Shown here: positions 45,730-56,500 of the stretch, one piece after another
Position numbering within the stretch: the first letter of the stretch is position 1
How the letters are laid out: each line of letters starts with the position of its first letter
Assembly (NCBI GenBank): GCA_963723205.1
Contig: CAVRQC010000038.1
Span: 124,001 to 188,000 of the forward strand
Source of the DNA: CAVQBP01 sp963723205
GTDB taxonomy: Bacteria > Bacteroidota > Ignavibacteria > Ignavibacteriales > Ignavibacteriaceae
Length of the DNA: 64,000 nt
Direction: 5' to 3'
Translations under genes and position numbers: made by a program
Notes under the pieces: generated by a model
What the model was told of the DNA's origin: nothing
Seen by the model: only the letters and a program-made list of their open reading frames with translations
The model's database searches: none

Positions 45730-45878
45730 TTTTTACTATAAATGTAAGATTATTTTAGCCCAAAAGCCGAATTATTTAAAAAAATAAGATAGTTATCTTA
45801 ATATTAAAAAACAGTACAAATTATCTTATTAATTTAATTTTGTAATAAATTGCATTAAATGTATTAATTGATGAATAT

Positions 45879-46568
45879 CTAATTTATATCTTTATCAAAG
45901 GTCTGTACTGATAGAACCTCAATAACTTGGTTACTCTCAACAATTACTGCGCTTAACTTATTCCCGGTATAAACCGATGTATCTATATATATTGTATTAC
46001 TTTTTTCATCTAAAGTTACTTCATTCATTCTCGTGTGTCCGACTACCTGTAATTTTCCAATATTAACCAGTTCGTCTCTTGTCCATAAAATTCCATGCTC
46101 GCTGGTTATATTATTATTTATAATTTTTTTTAAGTTATCTAAATTATCTAAATAATTCTTCTGCAGCTTTGATTTATAATAAGCTGAAATCCCTGCATGA
46201 GATATGAAGCAATCATCTAAGTTTAAGAAAAGGGATGAAGTCCGGATAAATTCCATATGTTCCGGTATTTTTTCGACCCTTTTTTCATATGAGACTGTAG
46301 TTGATTCGGAACCGTTATAAATCCACGCGTTTCCTAGTATGCTGGAAGGCTCTTCAATGAAATATAAAAACATATAATCGTGATTACCCGGAGTAAATAC
46401 TATCTTCTCATTTTTTATATATTCGACTACCTCATAACTATATTTCCCCCTATCGACCAAATCGCCGACAGAATAAATTTTAATGTCCGGATATTTACTT
46501 TTGATTACTTTAACAAGCTCGGTTAAAGTATAATAACAGCCGTGAATGTCCCCAATTACTGCAATCAT
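45879..46568 (-). CDS. PPP-family metallophosphoesterase
   Basis: A calcineurin-type phosphatase. I start it at the ATG at 46568, giving MIAVIGDIHGCYYTL; an upstream TTG adds four residues. All three PPP signatures are present: GDIHG, GDLVDRG and GNHDYM, with the later GHTRMNE. The family includes protein Ser/Thr phosphatases (PrpA/PrpB) and symmetrical diadenosine tetraphosphatase. About 229 residues fits the former. It lies upstream of a cluster with a Hanks-type kinase on the same strand, which favours a protein phosphatase role, though 150 bases separate it from the next gene. Confidence 0.88.
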   Translation of the reverse strand: MIAVIGDIHGCYYTLTELVKVIKSKYPDIKIYSVGDLVDRGKYSYEVVEYIKNEKIVFTPGNHDYMFLYFIEEPSSILGNAWIYNGSESTTVSYEKRVEKIPEHMEFIRTSSLFLNLDDCFISHAGISAYYKSKLQKNYLDNLDNLKKIINNNITSEHGILWTRDELVNIGKLQVVGHTRMNEVTLDEKSNTIYIDTSVYTGNKLSAVIVESNQVIEVLSVQTFDKDIN

Positions 46569-46736
46569 TAATAACAACAAATTGTTTATAAAAAAGAACT
46601 TATATCAAATTAATGAAAAAACATACAGTTTTCTACAGTTGAGTTAAAAGAATAAGTATATGATTTCCATTTTAGTCCCGATAAAACTTAAGCACTTAAA
46701 AATTAAATCGAAACAACGAAATAAATTTAGATAGAA

Positions 46737-47708
46737 TTAAACAGGAGTGATAGGCTCCTTGCCCTCCATAACATTAATCACATTTTTTGCAGCTAATTCA
46801 GCCATCGCATTCCTTGTATCTTCAGTAGCACTTCCAATATGAGGTAATAAAACAACATTATCCAGCTTTAATAATTCCATGTTAATACTTGGTTCATTTT
46901 CATAAACATCAAAACCTGCAGCAAAAACTCTTCTTCTTTTAAGAATTTTTATTAACTCTTTTTCATCAACTATTTCACCTCTGGCTGTATTGATTAAGAT
47001 TGAACTTTTTTTAAGAAATTTTAAATTCTCTTCATTAATTAAGTGATAAGTCTCTTTATTTAACGGAAGATGAATCGAAATAATATCGGAATCTTTAAGA
47101 AGTTTGTTAAGTGAGACTTTTTTAGCACCGGTTTGCTTTTCCATTTCTTCTTTCTTTGATTTAGAATAATAAAGGATATTTGAACCAAAAGCTTTAGCTC
47201 TGAAAGCAGTTGCAGCTCCAATCCTGCCGGCACCCAGAATCCCGAACTTTTTATTTTTTAATTCTATCCCAAGTAATAGTTTCGGTTCCCATCCTTTAAA
47301 TTTTCCGGAACGGACTAATTTATCCCCTTCTAAAACTCTTCGTGCACAAGCGAGTGCTAAAGTTATTGCAAGGTCAGCAGTTGAATCAGTAAGAACATCC
47401 GGTGTATTTGTAACAATTATATTTTTACTCTTTGCATATTCTACATCAATATTGTTATAACCTACAGCATAGTTGGAAATAATTTTACATTTTTCCATTC
47501 CGTCAATTACTTCCGGATTAAAATTATCACTTAAAAGCGAGATTACGGCATCGGCATCTTTAACGTTGTTTATTAATTCTTTTTTTGATATTGGAATGTT
47601 TTTACTGTAAACCCGCACATCATAATTTTTATTATTTAAAAGATTAACAGCAGTTTCGGAAATTTTCCTTGTTATAAATATTTTTTTCTTTTGCTTTAGT
47701 TTTATCAT
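46737..47708 (-). CDS. D-isomer-specific 2-hydroxyacid dehydrogenase (glyoxylate/hydroxypyruvate reductase-like)
   Basis: A 323-residue NAD(P)-dependent enzyme that reduces 2-keto acids such as glyoxylate or hydroxypyruvate. Key parts are NYAVGYNNIDVEYAK, the Rossmann motif GILGAGRIGAATAFRAKAFG, the catalytic Arg in LINTARGEIVDEKEL, Glu in DVYENEP and His in LLPHIGSATEDTRNAM. The substrate cannot be fixed. It starts 5 bases after the SpmAB-like gene and is probably co-transcribed with it. Confidence 0.93.
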   Translation of the reverse strand: MIKLKQKKKIFITRKISETAVNLLNNKNYDVRVYSKNIPISKKELINNVKDADAVISLLSDNFNPEVIDGMEKCKIISNYAVGYNNIDVEYAKSKNIIVTNTPDVLTDSTADLAITLALACARRVLEGDKLVRSGKFKGWEPKLLLGIELKNKKFGILGAGRIGAATAFRAKAFGSNILYYSKSKKEEMEKQTGAKKVSLNKLLKDSDIISIHLPLNKETYHLINEENLKFLKKSSILINTARGEIVDEKELIKILKRRRVFAAGFDVYENEPSINMELLKLDNVVLLPHIGSATEDTRNAMAELAAKNVINVMEGKEPITPV

Positions 47709-47713
47709 TTCGA

Positions 47714-49345
47714 CTATCCGAATAGCAGCCTTACAATAAAAACAGCACCTAATATACCGGCAATATCAGCAATTAAACCTGCAGGGACAGCATGGCGCGT
47801 ACTCCTTATATTAATTGCGCCAAAATAAACTGCCAAGACATAAAAAGTTGTTTCAGTACTACCGAAGAAAGTTGAAGTAAGTATACCGATGAAAGAATCG
47901 GGCCCGTGAACAGATATAATTTCCGTCATAATTCCCAGGGATCCGCTCCCTGATAACGGACGCATTAGCGCCATTGGTAAGGCTTCTGCCGGCATTCCTA
48001 TTAAATTCGTAACGGGTTTAAGAATATATATTAACCAGTCCATTGCCCCGCCGGCTCTGAATATTCCAATTGCCATTAACATTGCTACAAGATAAGGAAT
48101 AATTTTAACCGCAATATTAAACCCTTCCTTGGCACCTTCAACGAATTCTTCATAGACTTTAACTTTTTTAATTGCACCATAACCAATAAACACAATAATT
48201 AAAAAAGGAATTGCCAGAGTAGAAAATATTTGAATTATATTTTTAAATAAATCGGGAGACAGAAAACTAAAAATTGCACCAAAAAATTTACCGAAACCTG
48301 TAAAAAAGATAAGAACCAGAGCAAGAATTATTGCTAAAAAAATAAAAAAACCTTTTAAATTGTTCCCAAGCCAATTTCCGAACTCTCCTTTTTTTATCGG
48401 GAATTTTTCCAAGGTTTTGGCGGCGGTAATACCTGCAACAGTAGCACAGAATGAACCGAATAATGAGGTTCCAATTATAATCGCGGGTTCCGAACTTCCC
48501 GCAGCTGCTCTGACAGCAATTGCAGTTGCCGGGATCAACGTCATTCCTGCCGTATTAATTGCAAGAAAAGTAACCATTGCGTTTGTTGCAGTTCCTTTTT
48601 TAGGATTTAGAGTATCCAATTCCTCCATTGCTTTTAAACCGAAGGGTGTAGCGGCATTGCCAAGTCCAAGCATATTAGCTGATATATTCATAATCATAGA
48701 ACCCATTGCCGGATGGTCTGACGGGACCTCTGGAAATAGTCTTTTTGTTATTGGCTTTAACCATCTTGCTATTATAGTAATTAAGCCTGCTTTTTCTGCT
48801 ACCTTCATTACACCAAGCCAAAGTGCCATTATACCTATTAAGCCCAGAGAAATGGTTACTGCTGTAGAAGCATATTCCAAAGCAGAATTAGTTACATCTT
48901 TTAATTTCAAAAGAGATACTTTTTCCAGATTAATTTGAGAAGAGGCTGTACTGTCATTAATAAAATTGTATGATTTTAAAGTACCGGTTAAATCATCTTT
49001 TTCCCCTGAAGCACCGGCCATTTCCTGCCAGATTTCAGGAAAAGAACTATTTACTATAAAAAAAATACTTCTCTTATTATCTATTTTGTTTAACGATATT
49101 TTGGCGGGAAAGATTAAATTCTTTTGAATGTTTGTATTGTAGAAGGAATTAAAATCACCAGAATTAATTTCTATTGATGCATGGTAGCTTTTCTCTTTAT
49201 TCTGCAGGTAAGATTCATTAAAGTGAATTACCACCGGCAGAGGTTCACCATTTTTAAATTTATTTTCGGATTGATTTACTATATCGGTAGCAACGGCAGC
49301 TCCAATTCCCAAGATTAAAAGAGCCAGCCATACATAATTCAGCAT
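47714..49345 (-). CDS. SpmA-SpmB-like nucleoside-recognition membrane protein
   Basis: A 543-residue inner-membrane protein. Two Gate (nucleoside recognition) halves, an SpmA-like one (about 165-310: LGIMALWLGVMKVAEKAGLI..GNAATPFGLKAMEELD) and an SpmB-like one (about 370-540: FIGYGAIKKVKVYEEFVEGAKEGFNIAVKIIPYLVAMLMAIGIFR), are fused. In spore formers these are separate genes needed for spore core dehydration; the fused form is widespread in non-spore-forming Bacteroidota with unknown cargo. An extra extracytoplasmic domain of about 120 residues lies between the first helix and the core. Not evidence of sporulation. Confidence 0.88.
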   Translation of the reverse strand: MLNYVWLALLILGIGAAVATDIVNQSENKFKNGEPLPVVIHFNESYLQNKEKSYHASIEINSGDFNSFYNTNIQKNLIFPAKISLNKIDNKRSIFFIVNSSFPEIWQEMAGASGEKDDLTGTLKSYNFINDSTASSQINLEKVSLLKLKDVTNSALEYASTAVTISLGLIGIMALWLGVMKVAEKAGLITIIARWLKPITKRLFPEVPSDHPAMGSMIMNISANMLGLGNAATPFGLKAMEELDTLNPKKGTATNAMVTFLAINTAGMTLIPATAIAVRAAAGSSEPAIIIGTSLFGSFCATVAGITAAKTLEKFPIKKGEFGNWLGNNLKGFFIFLAIILALVLIFFTGFGKFFGAIFSFLSPDLFKNIIQIFSTLAIPFLIIVFIGYGAIKKVKVYEEFVEGAKEGFNIAVKIIPYLVAMLMAIGIFRAGGAMDWLIYILKPVTNLIGMPAEALPMALMRPLSGSGSLGIMTEIISVHGPDSFIGILTSTFFGSTETTFYVLAVYFGAINIRSTRHAVPAGLIADIAGILGAVFIVRLLFG

Positions 49346-49413
49346 TAATCAGTTCCGTTTCCCGAAATAATTTCTAAAAATGTATTTTTCTAAAGATAAG
49401 ATTTTAAAATGTA

Positions 49414-49854
49414 TTATTCTACCTGTTCGTCGAAAGCCAAGATCTCGTCAGTATCAATTATTAATGCTTTATTTAACGATAATAAATTATCGTTATCGTC
49501 AGGATATTTTTTAGCATAATTTTTCTTTATTTCGTCAAGAAGCTTCAACTCTTCAACTTTTTTCACTGCGCCCGATATGGAAATAGACATCAAACGGAAT
49601 TTTTTAATCGTATCATCATTAAGACTTTCATTTTTCAAAATAATAAAGCTGCCGTTAATGTCTAAATTGATATTTTCGTAGATTTCACTCTCGTTGCTAA
49701 AAAAGATATATATATTTTTATCCATATATACAAACGTCGTTGCCGTTTGAACCACTTTTTCATTTTTCAATGTAACAGCAAGGACCCCTACAAAGTTTTC
49801 CGACAATTCTTTTTCAATTAATTCCAAATCTCTAATTTGAAAAGTTTTTTTCAT
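49414..49854 (-). CDS. Pyridoxamine 5'-phosphate oxidase-fold protein
   Basis: A 146-residue protein with the split-barrel flavin-binding fold: LSENFVGVLAVTLKNEKVVQTATTFVYMDKNIYIFFSNESEIYENINLDINGSFIILKNES. The family binds FMN or F420/heme and includes true PNPOx and many uncharacterised relatives; the substrate-specific C terminus of PdxH is absent. It lies 33 bases after the AddA-like gene on the same strand. Confidence 0.75.
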   Translation of the reverse strand: MKKTFQIRDLELIEKELSENFVGVLAVTLKNEKVVQTATTFVYMDKNIYIFFSNESEIYENINLDINGSFIILKNESLNDDTIKKFRLMSISISGAVKKVEELKLLDEIKKNYAKKYPDDNDNLLSLNKALIIDTDEILAFDEQVE

Positions 49855-49887
49855 ATATCTTCCACCATAATTTATCTGAATATCTTT

Positions 49888-52800
49888 TTAACTTTTAACG
49901 CAATTCCCTTCGATGGCAAAATAACATTCTTTACAATGTTCCAGATTCTTAAGGAAATTTTTATTTCTTATTTCATTTACTAAAGTTTTAATCCCGGAAC
50001 CGAAATTAACTACATCCAGCCGGCTCATAATTTCGGAAATAAATTCGTCAGGATGTTTTACAAATAAAAGTCTTAATTCAATAATATCAAAGTCCGCAAA
50101 TAAATTTATTGCAATATATGAATAAAATTTTAATTGATTGATATATGTCCTCACCCTTGCCGGAATTTCACTTTTTGCAATATTATCAGTTTTGTAATCA
50201 ACAATTATTATTTTATTATGATCAAATATTATCTTATCAATTATTCCATATAAGAAATAATCATTTTTCTTAACATATATCTCATATTCATTTTTAAAAT
50301 TATTTTTCTTTTTTAGTTCCAAATAGTTACTTGAAACATAAAACTTTTTCAGATCATCAACAATTTCATTTTTCAGCCTTAATATGAATTCGTCCTGCTC
50401 CTGAAGAAGTTCATCTACTCCTTTCAATTGTTTTTCTGTAAACTCATCTATTCTTTCTATCGGTAATTCATTCTGGAATATTGAATGTATGATTCTTCCT
50501 TTGATATCTGCAAAGGATGCATAAGAAATTTTTTTTGAATTCTCTTCATCATTTACTTCAAATGATTCCGAAACAGGATTATATTCCTCCTTACCGGTAA
50601 ACTCAAAATGGGTTCTTTCAGGATTGAAACGATGCCAGTTTTTATATTGATTAAAAAGAAGCGAAAATCCGTATTCATATGTTAATTGATATTTTAAAGG
50701 ACACTGCTTAAAAACAGAGACTTTAGTTGCAGAAATAATTTCATTTTCTGTATTATCTTTGATTTCATTTATTAGTATTTTTTCTTTTGTTTCATTCCCG
50801 GTTTTACTTTCAAAATTTTTTGAAAACTCTTCAATCTTTTTAACTACCGGGATTGTGAAAGAAATTTCCTTCACAATGTTTAAATATTCATTCCCGTTAC
50901 TTTTTAGAAATTTCAAATTATCCTTATAAGTAAACGATGGTTGAGCAGAGTTTGTATCAAACACCTCGCCGAAAAGTCCCATAAATGAATCCTTAGGATA
51001 ACTGTCCTTATTTTCGGCAGAAATAAATAAATAATCTTTTGCTCTTGTAATCCCGACATAAAATAATCTTTTAAGCTCTGCAATATTCTTCTTGGAAGAG
51101 ATATAATTTGCTGCACCGATTATTGGCGCTGACTGATACTCTGAATAATAATTTTCATTTAAAGGAATTTTGGAAAGCAGACCAAAATTTTTATCAACTA
51201 AAACCATTTTGGCTCTAATCGCATCAGACTTGCTCCTATCATCACATTTAAATAAAAAAACCGCAGGAAATTCCAATCCTTTTGCCTGGTGAAGAGTCAT
51301 TATTTTAACCGAACCTGAATCAGTCAGATTTGAGTCTTCTGCCGGCATGGCCTGGGCTTCATCTTCCATTCGTTCAATTGAATCTTTTAAGAAATCTATA
51401 TAATCATAAAGAGTATTAAATCCTTTTGAAGAAAAATTAATTGTAAGTTTTATTAACTTTTCAATATTAGCTATCTCCTGAACACCGTTTGGTTGTGATG
51501 CAAGAACAGCAAGCATATCCGATTCTTTCAATATTTTTCTTAAAAGAACAGATATCTCAATATTATTAACCAGTGATAAATTTTCGGAAATTGTCCCGGT
51601 AACTTTTTTATATTCAATATTTTTTTCAGAATAGTTACGGAATTTAGTCCAGAAATTGTCTCCTTTTTCCAAAGAAATTTCAAATATTTCCGAATCGGAA
51701 ATTGAAAAGAAAGGTGAGCGTAAAATTCCGATAAACGCAGTACTATTATTAATATCTAAAAGAAAAGAAAAGTAATTAAAGACATCATAGACAATTTGCT
51801 TTTGATAAAAACCTTTCCCGCCTACTATTGAAAAAGGGATGTTATATTTTACGAAAATTTTTTCAAGCTCACTAAAATTTTTTCTCTTTCGGCTGAGGAT
51901 TGCTACATCGCTCCATCCCAGTTTTCTTATCTTTCCATTTTTGTTTATTAAATTTAATATTCGTTTTGCAATCAATTCAGCTTCAGAACTCACCTCATTA
52001 TTATTTTCTTCAGTGGTTTCCGCTAATAAAATTTCAACATTCCCTGTAAAATTATCGTCCCTTGCACAAATAAGATCGGAATGTTCAACCTCATTGAAAA
52101 GGTTTGTTCCCGGCTGAACTAATGAAGAAGAATTACTAAATAAATTTCTGAATAAATAATTCGTGAATACACAAAGATTGGGTGCCATCCTGAAACTTTC
52201 AGGTAAAGATAATATATTTTCGTTGCCGCTTGTTCTTTCAATTTCCCTTTTAGTCTGAAAGAAGACTTCCAGTTCTGCATCACGGAACATGTAAATACTT
52301 TGTTTCTCATCTCCTACAACAAACAGGTTTCCTTTTTTCAGATAATCTAAAATCGGGAGAAAAATCTGGTATTGAATTTCATTTGTATCTTGGTATTCAT
52401 CGATCATTATATACTGAAATTTTTCAGATAAAGCTTTACGTATGTTCTCCTTTTTTAATAATTCGTATGAAATTAAAAGAATATCTTCAAAATCAAGATA
52501 ACCGTTTTCCCTCTTTTTTTCGTCATACAACTCCAGTGTTTTGAGAAAGAAGTAGATTAACTCTTTACCAAAGCGAGCAAGTTCAAGTTCAATTTCGTGA
52601 TGATCTTTGTTTAAGGTAAAATAATTTAATTCTTTGAAAAATCTTTCAACAAATGAACACTCATTTTCCAATCCCTCATTATTTATTAAATACCCGTTCT
52701 TTTTGATCGTAGTATTCTTCGTGCAAATTTCATTTTTAAGATCTTCAAACAGCATCAGTATGTTTTCAATTTTATTTTCCTGTGACAACTGATGCATAAT

Positions 52801-53556
52801 CTTCTCTGCGCTTAAAGCAATTGAATTATCTTGTTTTCCAAACAGTACTTCATCATTTATTTTTTTTGCAGCAGTTATTACCCTTAATTTCGTTTCCTCA
52901 ACAGATGAACCGAATAAAATATTTGAAGCTGCTCCTAGAAATTCCGAATAAAAAATTCCGGCAATTTTTTCTCCCGGGTATTTATATAACTTTTCATATA
53001 AAGAAAGAACGCTTTTCCTGTTTTTAATTAATGATTTAAGCTCTTTAGCAAATAGAGATTTAGATGAAAACGTTCTTATCAGATATTTTAACCTTTTTTC
53101 ATTTTCATCTATTTGTAAAGATTTTTTAATCATTTCCTCAACAGCAAGTTCGATTAATTCATTTGATAATTTTTCTTCAATCGGAATAAAATTAGCATCT
53201 ATTCCGGCTTCAACAGGATTTTCTTTCAGAATATCTATACAAAAGGAATGAATTGTGGAAATGTTTGCAGATACAAGCTGCCGTCTCAGGTTTTCCAGTT
53301 TTTTCAAAAGCTGTTCATCGGTTGATGAATTTATCCGGTCCTCAATCTGGTCTGCTATTTTTTTATAGAGTTCACCTGCAGCTTTATCGGTAAATGTAAT
53401 AGCAGCAATATTTCTTAATGATATATTCTCATTAAGTGCAATTTCAAGGTAACGTTTGGACAAGACAAATGTTTTGCCTGAACCTGCGTTTGCAGTAAGT
53501 GAAGTATGGCTGCGGTAATTTAAAGCCATAAGCTGATGAGGAGTTAATGATATCAT
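49888..53556 (-). CDS. AddA-like UvrD-type helicase with C-terminal Fe-S PD-(D/E)XK nuclease
   Basis: A 1222-residue double-strand break repair enzyme. Helicase motifs: Walker A TANAGSGKTF (K28), motif Ia AAITFTDKAAGELYKKI, motif II IMIDEYQDTNEIQY, motif III GDEKQSIYMFRDAE, and motifs V/VI (LHQAKGLEFPAVFLF, RLFYVGITRAKDYLF). The C-terminal nuclease has IDKIIFDHNKIIIVDYKTDN. A cysteine upstream (VFKQCPLKY) and three at the C terminus (CKECYFAIEGNC) match the Fe-S staple layout C..CxxC..C seen in AddB and Cas4/Dna2 nucleases. No AddB gene is adjacent. It follows the histidine kinase gene by 6 bases. Confidence 0.9.
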   Translation of the reverse strand: MISLTPHQLMALNYRSHTSLTANAGSGKTFVLSKRYLEIALNENISLRNIAAITFTDKAAGELYKKIADQIEDRINSSTDEQLLKKLENLRRQLVSANISTIHSFCIDILKENPVEAGIDANFIPIEEKLSNELIELAVEEMIKKSLQIDENEKRLKYLIRTFSSKSLFAKELKSLIKNRKSVLSLYEKLYKYPGEKIAGIFYSEFLGAASNILFGSSVEETKLRVITAAKKINDEVLFGKQDNSIALSAEKIMHQLSQENKIENILMLFEDLKNEICTKNTTIKKNGYLINNEGLENECSFVERFFKELNYFTLNKDHHEIELELARFGKELIYFFLKTLELYDEKKRENGYLDFEDILLISYELLKKENIRKALSEKFQYIMIDEYQDTNEIQYQIFLPILDYLKKGNLFVVGDEKQSIYMFRDAELEVFFQTKREIERTSGNENILSLPESFRMAPNLCVFTNYLFRNLFSNSSSLVQPGTNLFNEVEHSDLICARDDNFTGNVEILLAETTEENNNEVSSEAELIAKRILNLINKNGKIRKLGWSDVAILSRKRKNFSELEKIFVKYNIPFSIVGGKGFYQKQIVYDVFNYFSFLLDINNSTAFIGILRSPFFSISDSEIFEISLEKGDNFWTKFRNYSEKNIEYKKVTGTISENLSLVNNIEISVLLRKILKESDMLAVLASQPNGVQEIANIEKLIKLTINFSSKGFNTLYDYIDFLKDSIERMEDEAQAMPAEDSNLTDSGSVKIMTLHQAKGLEFPAVFLFKCDDRSKSDAIRAKMVLVDKNFGLLSKIPLNENYYSEYQSAPIIGAANYISSKKNIAELKRLFYVGITRAKDYLFISAENKDSYPKDSFMGLFGEVFDTNSAQPSFTYKDNLKFLKSNGNEYLNIVKEISFTIPVVKKIEEFSKNFESKTGNETKEKILINEIKDNTENEIISATKVSVFKQCPLKYQLTYEYGFSLLFNQYKNWHRFNPERTHFEFTGKEEYNPVSESFEVNDEENSKKISYASFADIKGRIIHSIFQNELPIERIDEFTEKQLKGVDELLQEQDEFILRLKNEIVDDLKKFYVSSNYLELKKKNNFKNEYEIYVKKNDYFLYGIIDKIIFDHNKIIIVDYKTDNIAKSEIPARVRTYINQLKFYSYIAINLFADFDIIELRLLFVKHPDEFISEIMSRLDVVNFGSGIKTLVNEIRNKNFLKNLEHCKECYFAIEGNCVKS

Positions 53557-53562
53557 TTTAAA

Positions 53563-56500
53563 CTATACTTGAGTACTTTTAGGAATTTGCAGCCTGAAGG
53601 CTGTTCCTTTTTCGGTAGATTCCAAAAGAAAAATTTTCCCATTTATACTTTCTAAAAATCTTTTTGCTAATTTAAGACCTAAGCCCATACCTTTTTCTTT
53701 TGTAGTAAAATTTGCATTAAATATTTTTTCTTTTGCTTCTTCGGGAATTCCTTTCCCGTTATCTTTAAAAATAATCATATAATCATTTTCTTCTTCCCCT
53801 GCAGTAATATCCACTACAGATGCCGAAGCTTGTATGGCATTCCTGACCAGGTTTATAAACAATCTTCTTAATTGGGTTTTATCTGCTTCAACAATGGCAG
53901 AAGTTAAATTTGTATTTACATTAATCTTCACCTTTTCCTCCCCAAATAAATCAGCTGTTTCATTAACAATATTTAATACATCAAGAGTCTCAAGTTTCAG
54001 CGAGGGCATCTTTGCAAAACGTGAAAATTCAGAAGCAATAAGGCTTAAATTTTCTATCTGGTTCAAAATTGTCGAAGATACTTTTTCAAAAATCGTATCA
54101 AAATTTTTTGTTTTATCTTTATATGAAATTATTAATTGCTGAACTGCAAGTTTCATCGGTGTCAAAGGATTCTTAATTTCATGTGCAACCTGTTTTGCCA
54201 TTTCTTTCCATGCATTCTCTCTTTCCATCTCAGAAATTTCAACCTGGTTTTTACGAAGCTCTGTTGTCATCATATTGAAACTCTGAAACAAGTCTCTCAT
54301 TTCTCCTTTTTCTTTATTGTCGAGCTCGACATTTAAATCACCATGAGCAACAGAATCGGTGGCTTTTGTCAATCTCCTAACCGGTGAAGAAATTCGATTA
54401 GCCAGGATAGTGCTGATTATAATAATTATTATAGCTGCAAAAGAATAAATCCCGAACAGGAAAACATCAATATCAATGGTAGAAAAAATGAGCTTAACTT
54501 TGTTGAAAGCATCATTTACGCCGATGATAAAATCTTTCCCTTCAATATTAATCTTTTTGTAAAAAGCATTGTAGGTATAATTTTCTATCCTTTCTTTCGT
54601 TAAATATTCCCGGTAAGTAAGGTAATACAAATTATAATAAGCCTGCGGGTTTAAACGGTAGCTGAATAGACCGGAATTATAATATTGTTCTTTTGAAGAA
54701 TATACCTGGTTGGTAAATTCATAAACAGAAAATGATATATTGAGTTCTTTCGCAGCATAGTAAAAAGCATCTGAAAAATTCAGCTGGGGATTTTCTTTCA
54801 GCAAATAATTTACCTGGTTGACTATATAATCGGACCTTTCACTTAACTCTTCAAAGACAGCAGATTCACTCCTTTGGTCAACAACCTGGCGGTTATAAAT
54901 GGCAAGTATTATTACCGGTAAAATAGATATCGATAAAAAAGCAATCAGCAGTTGTATCCGGAAACTGTATTTAAAATTCCTTATGTTAGCTAAAAACAAT
55001 ACAAAGAAAAGAGATATTATTATTAAACTATGGAGTATAAAAATCTTAAAAAAATTAAATAGATTCCATGAAATATCTTTTTCCCTTAATGCAACTGCCG
55101 TAACTTTTGATTTGCCGTCCGTGTCAGTTTTCAAAATGTATGTAAAGTAGGTTTCATCGCTTAAAGAAAGGTTCAGCCAGGCATCATTATTTTGTCTGAA
55201 TTTTAAATTGAGAATCGGTTCAACTTCTTCCGTCGACGGATAAATATCACCGAAAACTTTTCTGAGCTTTCCTTCCGAGAATTCAAATATTTTTAATTGG
55301 TTTATATCAATAACATTATTTAAATAATTTTTTTTCGATTCAAGGAATTCAGGTATATTATTACTAATAAAATCTTCCTCATTTAATTCTACCGCAACAG
55401 AAATATATCCGAGCTGAATACTGTCATTGGTGAAAGGAACCAAGCCGATTAGAACATTTGTATTTTCATCATTAATATCTTTATACTCATTAATGTATGG
55501 GCGCTCCTTAAAACCGGATGTATCAAAATCTTTTTTAATTGATGATAAATTTAATTTAGAAAAGTCTGGTGTTTCCAGACCAACAGAAAAAGAACCTAAT
55601 ATATCTCCCGAGTTATTCAAAATATCTATTGATGAGTTAATAGATTCTTTTTGCAGGGAACTGTTAGCCCATATTATGAATGCAGTTGCATCATAATTTG
55701 TATTAATATTTGCGAATGTTTTTTTTATCTGTGTATCCCGGTTTGCATGTGAAAGAGTTTCATTAATCAAAAACCGGAAAAGGTTATCATTCGGTCTGTT
55801 CATTTCCAGCGCCGTGGTTTTTAACGATTCCTTTTCAATCTTAAGATTAAAAAAATTAAGAAGAGCAATTGCAATTATTGAAGCAGCTAAAGTTGAATAG
55901 ATAAAATTATAAACGGAATTAATCTTTATGAATGCAGTATGATAAATAAGGATAAAAATTAATGTTACAAAGATTAAGCTAAGTACCGGGGTAAGAAGAG
56001 GTTCTCTTTGAACCATTATAAAAATTATACCGACTATCTGAAAAAAAATATAAACAGATAAAAATCTTAAGTTTAATTTTCTCCTGTTCGAAGAATAAAA
56101 AACCGGGATTACAATAAACAAAAAGCATAGAAGAAAAATCACCGAACTTAAACCGAGCATTAATATATTTACATTCATTGCAAATGCCGGGAGATTGGGG
56201 ATTATATTCGGCTCTTTGAAATACCTTAAGGTTGAATCAAAAATAACAGATTTTAATGCAGCAGTTAAACCGCGCAGAGTTAAAAAGAATATAATTGAAA
56301 CCGGGATCATTATTAATAGTGACAACGAGAGCTTTTCTTTTACCTCACCATTTAGTCTATGTTCAAGGTAACCGGATAAATAACGAAATCCCCGGATACT
56401 GATTATCAATACAAACAGGTTGGATATAAAAAATTCAATAGGTGATTTAACAATTCCCCCGCCGAAAGCAGATGAAAAATATGACGGATCGGTTAATGCT

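Noticed and set aside
48360..48938. 192-codon plus-strand frame opposite the SpmAB-like gene
   Set aside because: Antisense shadow of a conserved membrane protein; its hydrophobic look comes from the complement of hydrophobic codons.
47714..49345. Sporulation genes suggested by SpmA/SpmB similarity
   Set aside because: Fused SpmAB-like proteins are common in non-spore-formers and no other spore gene is present.
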